64,000 nt of DNA from Micropterix aruncella. Lineage: Eukaryota; Arthropoda; Insecta; Lepidoptera; Micropterigidae. Under the pieces are notes generated by a model, which saw only the letters and a program-made list of their open reading frames with translations, was not told the origin of the DNA and ran no database searches. Positions 20,054 to 30,205 of the stretch are shown here, one piece after another; position 1 is the first letter of the stretch; each line of letters starts with the position of its first letter. The position numbers and the translations under genes were made by a program. The stretch covers positions 10,785,161 through 10,849,160 of the forward strand of contig OX155972.1 in NCBI GenBank assembly GCA_944548615.1. Reading direction: 5' to 3'.

Positions 20054-22350
20054 TATCCCTATGGCCCATATACATTTAAAACAGACATCAATAGCGGACA
20101 AAATGTTGGGCAATAAATACATAGCATTATTGATGACGATTATATATGAAGAAATTTCGCCGGGCGTTGGACCTACTATGACCACGAGTGGTTGGAGAGT
20201 GAGACCAAAATTTGACAATTTCTTACGTCTGTCTTCGAGCACCTGCTTTATCTCTGCATCGCTGTTGACGTGTATCACGAAACCTTCTCGCACTTCTGAT
20301 TTCGATGGCCGCCACACTTTCTTGATGCATCCCTTGAGACGCAAGGTGGAGACTGACAAAAGCGAAGGAATGAGAAGAAGCCCTGCAATGTTTGACGTTT
20401 CTTCAACAGCTGAAAAATTAAAATGTAGAATCGATTGTAGTTTAGAGAGCATCACTGAAGACTCTATGTGAAGACCTCAACTTTCGCAAGACGCCGTGCT
20501 AATGATATGCATATATTAAATGGAATCCTATTTGCAGTACAAGGAATAAAACAAACCTACCATCTGCCATGGATAGAAGATGCTGCAGGTATTTGTCTCT
20601 ACCGGAGGATCGTTTGGCCGCCAAATCGAAGAGTTTTTTTTTATGAACAGGGAAACCTTCTACCAAACTTCTTGTGTTGCCAGCGTAGATAGACTCAAAG
20701 TCGTTTTCCAGCTGCAAAAAGTAATTATTGTAGACGAGAAAATAATATCTGAGATATTACAATACAATTTCATACTTACAAGAACATAACCGAGAGGTTT
20801 CTGTAGTGCAGGAAAATCGTCAAAATATTTCTGTATCGAATTGTTTAAAGCCAATTGTTGTAACCTGGTCCATGTCGTTTTCTTCCACTTGTCTTCCACC
20901 GTCACCCAGGGGTCGCTAGAATTTTTCAGCCAAAGAATATTGTCTTCGACTGAATCTTCGTCCTCTGTTTTTTTTTCTAAATGTTCTGGTAGGCGTGAGT
21001 GACGTTCTATACTTTCCGGCTGGGATTGAGTTGAAGTCCTCGACGATACGGATGACGATATTGACCGCTCTCGTCTTGCTATTATACCAGTTTGTCTGTA
21101 TTTCCTCTTTAAATTGTGCACTTGATCAGGCAATTTTCCTCCCAATCTGTTGGTTATGCCGTACCCAGATTCAACTATTTTGAAGTGAAAATAGACTGAT
21201 TTTTTTTCAGCTGGGAATAACTGCACAATTTCATATGCCCACTTGCCGTAGACTTTAGCAGTTACACGAACTTCTGGATCTTGTAATAAAATTGACGTCG
21301 AAATAATTCGTACCAAATGAAGTCTTGCCTTGTTGTCCAATGGAGTATTTTGACCACACAACGTGAGCAAACCCCTGCCTTCTAAAGTGCTTTGAAGAAG
21401 TTGATTTAGGGTCTATAAAAAAGTATAGATATACACAAAATTAAAATTGAGTTAGGTACCTATGTCGTATAAAAAATGGACAACACGAACCTTGGTATTT
21501 TGGTGCTGTGATTCGCCAGATGTAGATGGAAGTTCGATTGACTGCTTTGATGTCGACGCTGATAGTGTGGTTTTATGTAGTAGAGACGTACCCGAAGTTC
21601 AGATTTCTGGTGTCGATGGTTGGGATTTGTTCAAGTCCAATAAGTCAGTTAACGAAAAACTAACATTTTGGGGGGCCGGTGATTGAACTTCAAATATCTG
21701 TAAAAAAAACGTTAATGTTGTTAGTATTTAGCCGTTTCGCTGCCACTGTGTCTAATTTTATATATTTATTTATTATGCAAAACCACTCACGTTAATGCTT
21801 TCCGCCTCTGGATACATAGATCTTCGCCATCCTTCCAAGTTTTTGATCAATATTGCTCGATGTCCAACTAAGGGAATTAATTCTTTTATTTCTAGTGGCC
21901 CCAATAATGCCAATGAAAATGACGTTATTTGATTTTCTGTAACAATAAAAAATATATTAAGTATACCTAAGTCCTGATTATTATGAATAGATTATAACAG
22001 GATTGAGCAAATATCCATAATAAAAACATATGTTTTTTATGTGCGGTATTTAGGATTAAAAATCAACGCCCACATTGATAAAAATCACTCGTATCATCCA
22101 AAATTATTGTCCGTGTCAAAGCCACTTTGAGCAATGCGCCATTATTCCGAAATAACTTTAATACACTATATATAGCTAGAGCCTATCGATTGTCCCACGA
22201 TGCTGGCCGCAATCCGCATTTCCAGCTTAGGGGTGACATAATAAATATTTAGATTAAATTTAGTTTAGGCAATCACTCACCATTAAATTTGTCGATGTAT
22301 TGTTCAAGTCCCCATTCGCGTAGAAGAATGGCGACGTCATCATCCGCCAT
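20054..22350 (-). CDS. Intron-containing gene with N-terminal SAM domain (six exons, 3' end lost)
   Basis: Six exons join in phase with GT/AG borders: 22350-22281, 21936-21791, 21697-21491, 21412-20780, 20711-20561 and 20409-20054. Donors are GTGAGT, GTGAGT, GTTCGT, GTAAGT and GTAGGT. Exons 1-2 (from ATG at 22350) give MADDDVAILLREWGLEQYID…, ~70 residues with the pattern of a sterile alpha motif domain (protein-protein or self-association). Exon 3 is Ser/Thr/Pro-rich linker and has an in-frame TGA at 21601-21599. Exons 4-6 carry DNKARLHLVRII, GYGITNRLGGKLPDQ, ILWLKNSSDPWVTVEDKW, FDDFPALQKPLGYVL, REGFVIHV and LQPLVVIVGP. This arrangement resembles uncharacterised SAMD3-like animal proteins; that family link is recalled, not tested. 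The C-terminus is cut by a SINE at ~20053. Function unknown. Confidence 0.72.
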
Positions 22351-22740
22351 TTTGATCTCAATCTGACTTGATTCGGCACGAAACTCACAATTCCGAAATG
22401 TTTCAGATCAGAATGCACTTTGTTTTTATCACTTTTCGTACGCAATATAATAACTATGAATACACAGTTCGCAAAGTACTTAATATGACGACGCCGCGAC
22501 TGGCCGCGGTGAAACATAAAAAGCGGAACGGAACTGTCAATTACCCAGGCTTGCAAGTCTTCTTTTGGTTATTTTATGGTAATCACTGATTGACGATGCA
22601 TTTCTGCCAGGTCGTTTTTGGAGTTAGTTTGATAAGAATTTAGAAGACGGCATAAAACAACGAAACAACTGAAACTACCACCTATACGATGCACTGACAA
22701 AACTGCAATGGCGGCTTCTGCAAAGAACCGTATTAATAAG
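22351..22740 (-). promoter_or_regulatory. Presumed 5' flank/promoter of the SAM-domain gene
   Basis: The 390 bp between the ATG and the right array is CpG-containing (for example ACGACGCCGCGACTGGCCGCGG at 22489-22510) and has no clear TATA box. Open frames on both strands here have no recognisable domain. Promoter role is inferred from position only. Confidence 0.35.
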
Positions 22741-24018
22741 CTCGTACTACTCTGTTAAAATCAACCAAGCACTCCGTTGTTTTCAAACGAGTGACTTGGT
22801 TGTTTTCAATAGAGCCAGAGTGGTCGGTTAAAAATAACCAACCCGCTCGGTTAATTTCAACAGAGCTGAGCCATTCTGTTAAAAGCAAACGAGTGATCGG
22901 TTAAAAATAAGCAACCCGCTCGGCTAATTTCAACAGAGCCGAGCAATTCTGTTAAAAACAAACGAGTGGTCGGTTAAAAATAACCAACCCGCTCGGTTAA
23001 TTTCAACAGAGCCGAGCCATTCTGTTAAAAACAAACGAGTGGTCGGTTAAAAATAACCAACCCGCTCGGTTATTTTTAACAGAGCCGAGCCACTCTGTTA
23101 AAAACAAACAAGTGGTCGGTTAAAAATAACCAACCCGCTCGTTTATTTTTAACAGAGCCGAGCCACTCTGTTAAAAACAAACAAGTGGTCGGTTAAAAAT
23201 AAGCAACCCGCTCGGTTAATTTCAACAGAGCCGAGCCATTCTGTTAAAAACAAACGAGTGGTTGGTTAAAAATAACCAGCCCGCTCGGTTATTTTCAACA
23301 GAGCAGAGCCACTCTGTTAAAAACAAATAAGCGGTCGGTTAAAAATAAACAACCCGCTCGGTGGTTATTTCAACAGAGCCAAGACACTCTGTTAAAAACA
23401 AACGAGTGGTCGGTTAAAAATACTCCACCATCTCGGTTATTTTTAACAGCTGAGCTACTCTGTTAAAAACAAACGAGTGATCGGTTAAAAATAACCGAAC
23501 CACCTAGGTGGTTGTTTTCAACAGATCCGCTCGGTTATTGATAACCATGCGACTCGGTTGTTTTTAACAGACTCACTCTGTTGAATTTAACCGATCAGGT
23601 AAGGTTGTTTTCAAAAGAGTGACTCGGTTAAAACACCAGAGCCATTTGGTTGGTAACTACCAACCTGCTCGATTACTTTCAACCGTTTCGGCCATTCCGT
23701 TGAAAATAAACGAGAAATCGGTTAAAATTACCCGAGCCGTTCTGTTGTTTTCAACAGAGCCGCGCAATTATTTTCAACCGAGCAGCGCAGTTACAAACAG
23801 CCAAGACGCGACTTTAATATCTACAGAGTCGTTTGTTAATTGTAACCGAGTTAACTCGGCTACAACAACCAATCGGTGTGCTATTATTAACCCACTCCCT
23901 GTAACAGTTCCAACTTGGTACTTTTTAACAACGGTAGATTGGTTAATTTTAACCTTTGATTGGTTATTTTTAACCTTTTTTTTTTTAACCGAGCTAAAAT
24001 CGCACTCGGTTAAGCGTT
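22741..24018. repeat. Right minisatellite array (73-bp higher-order unit)
   Basis: The core is a 73-bp unit from TCGGTTAAAAATAACCAACC via CGCTCGGTTAATTTCAACAG and AGCCGAGCCATTCTGTTAAA to AACAAACGAGTGG. It is repeated about nine times between 22824 and ~23490 and flanked by more diverged units. It shares the GGTTAAAAATAACC dyad with the left array. A 185-codon frame starting at 23619 runs through diverged units and is not a gene. Confidence 0.9.
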
Positions 24019-24205
24019 CGTTTTCTCAGTGCGACGTTTCGGTGACGTTGCAGCCGCCGTTGTCCAGGATAGACTGGCGGACAACAGCGGCTGCAACGTC
24101 ACCGAAACTTCGGGTGCTACAAATTTCACGCGGTAAATTTGTTTATAATTATAAATTCGTTTATAATTATATATAATGTCAAACAACCGCGATATTCTTC
24201 GATTG
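24019..24205. repeat. Right inverted terminus of the composite, with internal hairpin
   Basis: CGTTTTCTCAGTGC (24019-24032) and CGGGTGCTACAAATTTCACG… (24111-24146) mirror the left end. Between them is a 30-bp hairpin, 24036-24065 pairing with 24079-24108 (29 of 30), made of the GTTTCGGTGACGTTGCAGCC block seen in the Penelope-like element. The AT-rich stretch TTTATAATTATAAATTCG is duplicated before ATGTCAAACAACCGCGATA. Confidence 0.85.
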
Positions 24206-24344
24206 TATACATTTCATTTAGGTCTGATACTTCTTTGTGTAAATATGCGCAAAAGATAACGACATTATTGTTACAATAATGATCCTTCTAGCGCTTGTAC
24301 GTATGTTTCTACAATTCAATATACGATTTTTTGAAATGTCCAAT

Positions 24345-25522
24345 AAAATAAAATTTCGTTTGTTCAATAAAAATCCAGCGTTGACGAAGCTTCAGGCGCA
24401 GATTCTACGTGCTCTCGCGCCGGTGACCAGGCGCGTACCAAACGCATGATCGCAGCGCTAGCACAGAATAACTGTCTTTGCGCAGTGGTGGTATAAATAT
24501 GTGAATGGTATAATCATATTAGCGTAACTCTCAAAGCGCTCTCACGATTGAATTAATTGTAATTAATTTAGGACCGAAATAAAAAATTTGGCTAAGCGCG
24601 ACGCTAGAGGATTAACCAGTCAATATAATGAGGTTAAAATAAAACACACTCGCCGCTTACATTGTAGGGTAATCGCGCCTGCGTGGCGGCCAAAAGCTGA
24701 AGCATAATTTTGTGGCCTGGTTGTGAGAACACAAAAAAGAATTTTTATACAATTATGCCGGATTTTAAAAACCCGGTCCTTAAGCTATCATTTCGCCAAA
24801 ACAAAATTGGTAAATTATTTCCATACTAATTGTAAATTATCTTTATTCTCTTACTGTTTTCCAAAAAAATAAAAACGAGCGAGATTTGTCTTCAGTTTTT
24901 GAAAAACTTAGATATGATTCTCAATATTAAAAAACAGTATTTACAAAAGCGTACGATCTATTTGCATAGTACCAAGACAGTATTTGGAACTTTCATATAA
25001 AAAATATAGGAAAAAAAAGTTTGAAATTACGTAATTTCCAGAAATGTTACGGCCAAACATTATTTTTTTTCTAATAATTAAAGACACTTTTGAGTGATAT
25101 AAAAAAAGAGTGATCATAAGTTATTTTATTATTATAATCTAATTTTTACTTTATAAAAAACTTGATAATTTATTATATTATAATTGAAAAGTCAATTCGA
25201 CTGTATTAGACGACGCGCGAATTTGAAATCGTCATTTGTGATTGGTCACTGCCAACGGTTGGATCTTTATGTATATATTGAAAGTGCGCGGGCGAGTGGC
25301 ATTGCAAAAATACCTAAATTTTTAGTCGCGTCAACTCGGAAGTGAGCCTTAAAGCCTGAATATCCAACGCAATGAGCACCTTTATTAAGTCTTACTTATA
25401 AATTGGTTCCCTATCTATATAGGGTTTCGCTCAGAAACTTTTTTTATATTAGTGCTTATATTTTTTAAAAAACATGAATCAAAAGTTCGTCACATATGGT
25501 CGTTCCCAGGCATCATATCACC
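24345..25522. mobile_element. MITE family D, copy 2, split by an insertion
   Basis: 24359-24683 matches the left half of the 16081-16652 MITE (AATAAAAATCCAGCGTTGAC, GCAGCGCTAGCACAGAATAA). The match resumes at ~25346 (GCCTTAAAGCCTGAATATCC) and ends AGGCATCATATCACC followed by TTAA (25523-25526). The ~660 bp between (24684-25345) is an insertion containing the left arm of a large inverted repeat. The left TIR is lost. Confidence 0.75.
24862..25352 (+). repeat. Left arm of a ~500-bp inverted repeat pair
   Basis: Starts AAAAACGAGCGAGATTTGTC and ends GCGTCAACTCGGAAGTGAGC. It pairs in inverse orientation with 26036-26569 over nearly its full length, with scattered substitutions and small indels. 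It includes AAATTACGTAATTTCCAGAA and CCAACGGTTGGA, locally palindromic themselves. Non-coding. Confidence 0.8.
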
Positions 25523-26035
25523 TTAATGTTATTTATGTCAGAGTCGCCATATATTGAAGAACGAATCTTCTGTGTCGTTTAGCATTGTAGGTGTTTATGG
25601 CGATTCATTTCCGTGTGCGGCGGAGGCCATCGATTTAAGTAGAGAGCAAAGTTGCCCTCGGCGACGTAAGTGAGTCGCGTTTCCAGTCGGTCGGTTCCGG
25701 CGGGATGTAGCTGCGTCCGTACGCCTCCGTGACGGCCAGTGGCCGATCGTCGAAACTCTCACGCGCCAATACGTCACTGCAAGGATAAACTAGTTTCAGT
25801 GCGCGAGCCGCAAACGTTCACAAACGAGGCAGTGGCTCGCGCTAGTATATCAGAGCTCTATGGTTGCCTATACCACATTGGTCATATAGCGTATTAGATT
25901 GTCAATGACGTACTACGGTGTGTAAATCAGTATTTTAGGTCGGAACGCTACCTGTCGATGACACGGAACGCTACCTGTAGATGTAGTCGACACAAGATGT
26001 AGATGACACTCATAAATACTAAAATTAATTATTTC
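25353..26035. other. Spacer of the inverted pair; no gene
   Basis: The first 170 bp complete MITE D copy 2. The rest is GC-richer in 25600-25830 (CGGCGGAGGCCATCG, TCGGTTCCGGCGGG) with only a 60-codon chance frame. A small duplication, GGAACGCTACCTGT(C/A)GATG, lies at 25941-25984. Confidence 0.5.
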
Positions 26036-26569
26036 ATTAGGGCTCCTTTCCGAGTTGACGCTACTAAAAAATTAGGTATTTTCGCAATGCCACACGCCCG
26101 CACGCTTTCGATATATACATAAAGATGTATAGGTATACCGCGGCGACAAGGGAATACGTCCCACCGTTGACAGTGGGCAATTACGAATGACGATTTCGGC
26201 TTCGCGTGTCGTCTAATATAGTCGATGTGGCTTTTCAATTATGATATAATAAATTATCAAATGAATAGGTTTTTATCAAGTCTAAATTAGATTACAATAA
26301 AAAAATAACTTAGATCACTGTGTTTTTTTTATATCACTTTAAAGTATCTTTAATAAATAGAAAAAAAATAATGTTTGGCTATAACATTTCTGGAAATTAC
26401 GTAATTTCAAACATTTTTTTCTTATATTTTTGTATGGAAGTTCCATAAACTGTCTTCGTTCTATGCAAAAAGACCATACGTTAGTGTAAATGGTATTTTT
26501 TAATATTGAGAATCATCTCTAGGTTTTTCGAAAACTGAAGACAAATCTCGCTCGTTTTTATTTTTTTGT
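26036..26569 (-). repeat. Right arm of the ~500-bp inverted repeat pair
   Basis: Inverse of 24862-25352, ending GACAAATCTCGCTCGTTTTT. It carries ~40 bp of extra sequence near 26130-26160. Either two oppositely oriented copies of one repeat or the arms of a foldback element. Confidence 0.8.
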
Positions 26570-26985
26570 TATATATTTTTTATCGATATTACGCTGTTTA
26601 TATATGTAGGTACAGTGTGTTTTTTGTGTTTGAGTGTGTAGGTTAGTCTAGGTATATAGGCAGATGTAGCAGATGTCTTTAGCGGCCGCGTATTAGTTTC
26701 GAATTCCAGAGTGTAATGTTTGGGCCGAGACGAGCGGCCGGAAATCGAAGGTGCAGCAGAAGTCATAGTGATCACACGTAGGCAATAGTGATATGTGATG
26801 TCTTTGTCGTTTGTCCGCTTGTGTGCTTTTTGTTCCCAAGCCACGCTACTTTTCCTCTCAGACAACGCTTTTCGAAACTAGGGTCATTGTATGCTACACA
26901 AGGGCAACTTTTAAGTCACCCAGTACTGGCGAACCCGCCAGACAAGGAAAGCGCAAGGATATTGGTAATTATTTCAACCGTGGAG
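26570..26985. other. No supported gene
   Basis: Moderate GC content with overlapping short frames on both strands (60-100 codons), none with a recognisable motif or conserved partner. Confidence 0.35.
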
Positions 26986-26989
26986 TGAA

Positions 26990-27140
26990 CGTAGAGACTT
27001 AGAGACGGAACAGACAGAGACAGAGTGAGAAACCAACGCCTAACCGCGAGGCGTTGAAAAGTGAATCCAGCGGGCGGTTTCTCGCCCTTACTACAAGATT
27101 TTGGCGGTTTTCTCCGACCCGTCCCCCTTCTGCTCACATG
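26990..27140 (+). repeat. Degraded fragment of SINE-like family A
   Basis: CCAACGCCTAACCGCGAGGC, CCAGCGGGCGGTTTCTCGCC, CTTACTACAAG and TTTCTCCGACC follow the order of family A residues ~110-230 with many changes. Confidence 0.5.
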
Positions 27141-27184
27141 TCCGAATTCGCTTGCTCGGCATCTACCTGATATTTCCTGACAAG

Positions 27185-27245
27185 AGAAAGAACGATCATT
27201 ATCGTTAAAACTTTCTGGGGTGACGCGTTCGCCCGTTGTAATCGA
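27185..27245 (-). repeat. 5' end of an older family A copy used as target by copy 3
   Basis: On the minus strand this reads TCGATTACAACGGGCGAACG…GTTTTAACGAT, the family A 5' end. It runs opposite to copy 3, which inserted directly at its terminus. Confidence 0.7.
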
Positions 27246-27919
27246 CAAAATAGAGTTGTCAACTACAACGGGCGAACCCGTCACTTCAGGAAGAGTTAAC
27301 GATTAGTCGTTCTTTCTCTCGTGAAGTGAGCGCAGAAGACTTAGACGAAACAGTCCACCGTCAAGCTCCGCCACATGCCCGTAAGAGGCCAAAGCCTTAA
27401 CCGCGAGATAACCAGGTGTGTTACCCAGCGGGCTTACACTTACGCCCTTACTTCAAATTGCGACCAGATTACTCCGGTCTCTCGATTGGTTACGAATTCG
27501 AGGTCGCTTGAGCGGTCCTCTCCCTTTCGAAGCGGTGAAATGGTATATACCGATTCTATCGCGGACCACGGCATCCTTTGCCCGGCTGTTCCCCCAGGAT
27601 CGGGTAGCCGATGGTCGTTTCAAGAGCAGTCGCCGTAAGGTCCGCAACCACCCCCGCTCTATAGGAAACAGTACTGCTTCCAGACTCCCCCGACTGTAAG
27701 TCAGAGTGCATAGTCGATTGGCTTACGCCGCACAGTGCGCAGACCGTCCAGGAGCGCCAGAAGGTTGATTCCCAGGGGAAATTGACCATAAGGCCAGAGT
27801 CCTACCCAGGCTCGCACTTCATGCGTGAAGGCGGTCGGATAGGTGTTGACCCGTGAGTGTGACCTACCCTGAACAGAATGGGTCTTCGTGGCCAACTCAG
27901 CAAGGGCCCATTAACTCCC
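27246..27919 (+). mobile_element. SINE-like family A, copy 3 (674 bp, TSD 12 bp)
   Basis: Flanked by CGTTGTAATCGA at 27234-27245 and 27920-27931. Runs from AGTTGTCAACTACAACGGGC to CAGAATGGGTCTTCGTGGCC…CCCATTAACTCCC. It matches copy 1 over its whole length in opposite orientation. Non-coding: the short frames are not shared between copies. Confidence 0.85.
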
Positions 27920-27954
27920 CGTTGTAATCGATACCTCCAACTGATGTTAGCTGT

Positions 27955-28130
27955 AACTCATTTCGAATTTATCGCAGACCGTAGCGTTCTTTGACCGTTT
28001 TTAATACGGGATCGGGTGGCCAAAGTTTCGTTTCAAGGGAAACTGATATCAGGTCGACAACCCCGCCCCTTCTGTGTAGTAAATGTAAAGACTATTTCCA
28101 GACCCCTCTCCGATGTAACACGATTTATTC
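27955..28130 (+). repeat. Degraded internal fragment of family A
   Basis: TTATCGCAGACCGTAGCGTT, GGGATCGGGTGGCC and ACCCCGCCCC…TTCCAGACCCC keep the order of the family A middle section, with large gaps. Confidence 0.45.
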
Positions 28131-28158
28131 TATTGTGATCCTGGAGCGGCAAACACAT

Positions 28159-28946
28159 CTGTGCCTCCTGTGTAAAATGATTTAACTAGACTTATATCAT
28201 AATTGCGTTTTTGATGGATCCATATGTAAAAAAAATGCATTTTTTTGGGTCTAACTCACGTGTTGATATCTCTCTTACTAACGGAGATAAGTTGATACAA
28301 CTGGCACATTTTTTGGACTTTTATTCGAATGTTCCGTGTCTAGTGATTTATCATGAGTTGTACTATGAGAAAAAACCGATTTAACTAAATTTATTGGTGT
28401 AAAAAGATTTAATCAATGTTGTATTAAAATAGCGTTTAAAATTTTCCACACTTTTTATTGTATTTTGTTAAAACTAGAGTTAGCCCAAATAGTACCAATA
28501 CGTTCTGCATTAAATTTTGGTACAACTCGAGGTATGAAAACATTAATCATCCAATAATTTTCAGTATTTTTTGTTCTACGCTGTTGCTTTAGCACTGCAA
28601 ATATAATGTTACTATTAAAATAAAATCATCAAATATCAATTTTCACCAAAAGCTTTTTTATGTGTTTAATGGTATGATTTAATTTAAATCATTAGACACG
28701 TCAAAAAACTCAAATCAAAAACTACATTTGGTACAAATCTTGAATTTTTTTAATTTTCTGATATTCTACCCAAAAAAATTTTAAAAATTAAAAAAAATAA
28801 ATCATATATTTTCATGCAACATAATTCATTAACGCTTTTTGGCTAGCTAATAATACAGGTAATGAAAAATATATTTTTTTAATTTGTTTTTGCTCTCCTG
28901 AAAAGTAGTGATTTTCGAGTTAAATCGTTTTGCACAGGAGGCACAG
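28159..28946. mobile_element. TIR element, ~790 bp, no coding capacity
   Basis: CTGTGCCTCCTGTGTAAAAT G ATTTAACT (from 28159) is mirrored by AGTTAAATCGTTTTGCACAG GAGGCACAG (to 28946), about 27 of 30 matching. ACAT lies directly outside both ends, a possible 4-bp target duplication. The interior is AT-rich without a reading frame. Superfamily not assigned. Confidence 0.65.
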
Positions 28947-28949
28947 ACA

Positions 28950-29553
28950 TATTAAATGCAATTGCTGGGTTTTGAAGTTTCTCTTGTTTAGTGAAAGTGC
29001 ATTAGATGTGTAATATAACCAACAATTTGTCGCGCTAACCATCCAGAAATATCTCCGTGACGTCATCGTTCCAGAATTCGATAAAAATGATTATCGTCTA
29101 GCTTGAGATAAACACTGTACGACGGAAACACTGTACGACGTCTAATTTTCGGGGCAAAATATGCTCTACAAGACGTAGAAAACAAATGTCAGATACGGAT
29201 AAGTCTACTCTAGGTATGTCTACACCGATAGAAGGTGTGTAGGATTGTGTTATTATAAAAAAGGGAGATTATTGAAAACAGATGAAGCCCTTAAAATGAT
29301 TTCCCACTTGATTGATTCTTCGGTAGAAAAACATCCGATCCGCTTTCTGCTCGTGATAAACAGGTATTTTTTTTTTCATTTTCGACTAGAAGTAGAACTA
29401 GATACGTGCAAAAGAGTTTTATATCTGTACCAAATTCCATGTCGTTTGCTTCATAACTGGCCATGATAATCTACAATAGTAAGTAGTCTATTAATAGTCA
29501 ATAGTCAGTTATTTATCCGAAATTGCATATACAGTAATATATAGTCATCATAC
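28950..29553. other. No recognised gene
   Basis: A 73-codon frame at 29245-29466 has no motif. A 14-bp tandem repeat, AACACTGTACGACG, occurs twice at 29109-29140. Confidence 0.4.
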
Positions 29554-29595
29554 AGAATGGGTCTTCGTGGCCAACTCAGCAAGGGCCCATTAAAA
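29554..29595 (+). repeat. 5'-truncated family A copy (last 42 bp only)
   Basis: CAGAATGGGTCTTCGTGGCC AACTCAGCAAGGGCCCATT is identical to the family A 3' end. A copy that keeps only the 3' terminus is expected from aborted target-primed reverse transcription. Confidence 0.75.
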
Positions 29596-29796
29596 CACCC
29601 TATTTGTTATATATCATAAAAAACCCTATGTGTTTAAACACTGTGCGATTGTGCTAACGTAACAATACGAGTCTCCCACTGTATCACGATTTAAAAATAG
29701 CTAAGGATTTCTAATCGGTGTAGTTTTAACATCATTATAAAGCCAGTTCAAGGATTCAATTTTGTGTGTGTAAAAAGGATATTTTTCTAACCGTGT

Positions 29797-29867
29797 GGCC
29801 GTGTGGTTAAACCGTGGCGACTTCACAACGAAAGAATCACGGTTTAAACCTCGCTCCCGGGGCATTA
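29797..29867 (+). ncRNA. tRNA-like segment, possible SINE head
   Basis: GTGTGGCCGTGTGGTTAAAC has an A-box-like TGGCCGTGTGG. About 45 bp later, GGTTTAAACCTCGC resembles a degenerate B box. A (T)n-rich tract follows. No clean cloverleaf and no second copy in the window, so this is tentative. Confidence 0.3.
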
Positions 29868-30205
29868 TTTATTTGTTTTTATTATATATTTTTTTTCTGC
29901 ATTTTTATTTGTTTTTTTGTTTTTTTACATCATATTAAATAAATAAAAAAATATATATAATAATAATAAATAGGGAAAATATATATATAATAAAAACATA
30001 AAGGAACCAAGTGCAACTACGACAAGAAGATGATATTCGACGTTTTATTTCCGCCTAAAACTCATACGCCTACAATAACATTGCCTACAATATCGCGTGT
30101 CAAACATTCCAATCGCTGGCGAGTAAGTTTGGCGCGTATCTCTCTGATAAAAACAGCGTTGCCACACATTTCAATTTTACTCCGGCCGTCTTACAAACTA
30201 TAAAC

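Larger units (their letters stand above)
17683..24205. mobile_element. ~6.5-kb composite with Penelope-type inverted ends, minisatellites and a captured gene
   Basis: The left end (17683-17740) and right end (24019-24146 plus flank to 24205) are inverted relative to each other and match the 45-bp inverted repeat of the Penelope-like element at 7677/8292. The right ends of both elements also share ATGTCAAACAACCGCGATA beyond the repeat. Inside each end is a GGTTAAAANTAACC-based array (0.87 and 1.27 kb). Between the arrays (18606-22740) is a minus-strand intron-containing gene. No transposase or RT is present, so mobility would have to be supplied in trans. Confidence 0.75.

Noticed and set aside
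22276..22556. 98-codon minus frame over the SAM gene start
   Set aside because: Wrong frame; the SAM-domain reading from ATG 22350 with the GTGAGT donor explains the sequence better.
23619..24176. 185-codon plus-strand frame
   Set aside because: Runs through diverged units of the right minisatellite array and the terminus; composition follows the repeat.
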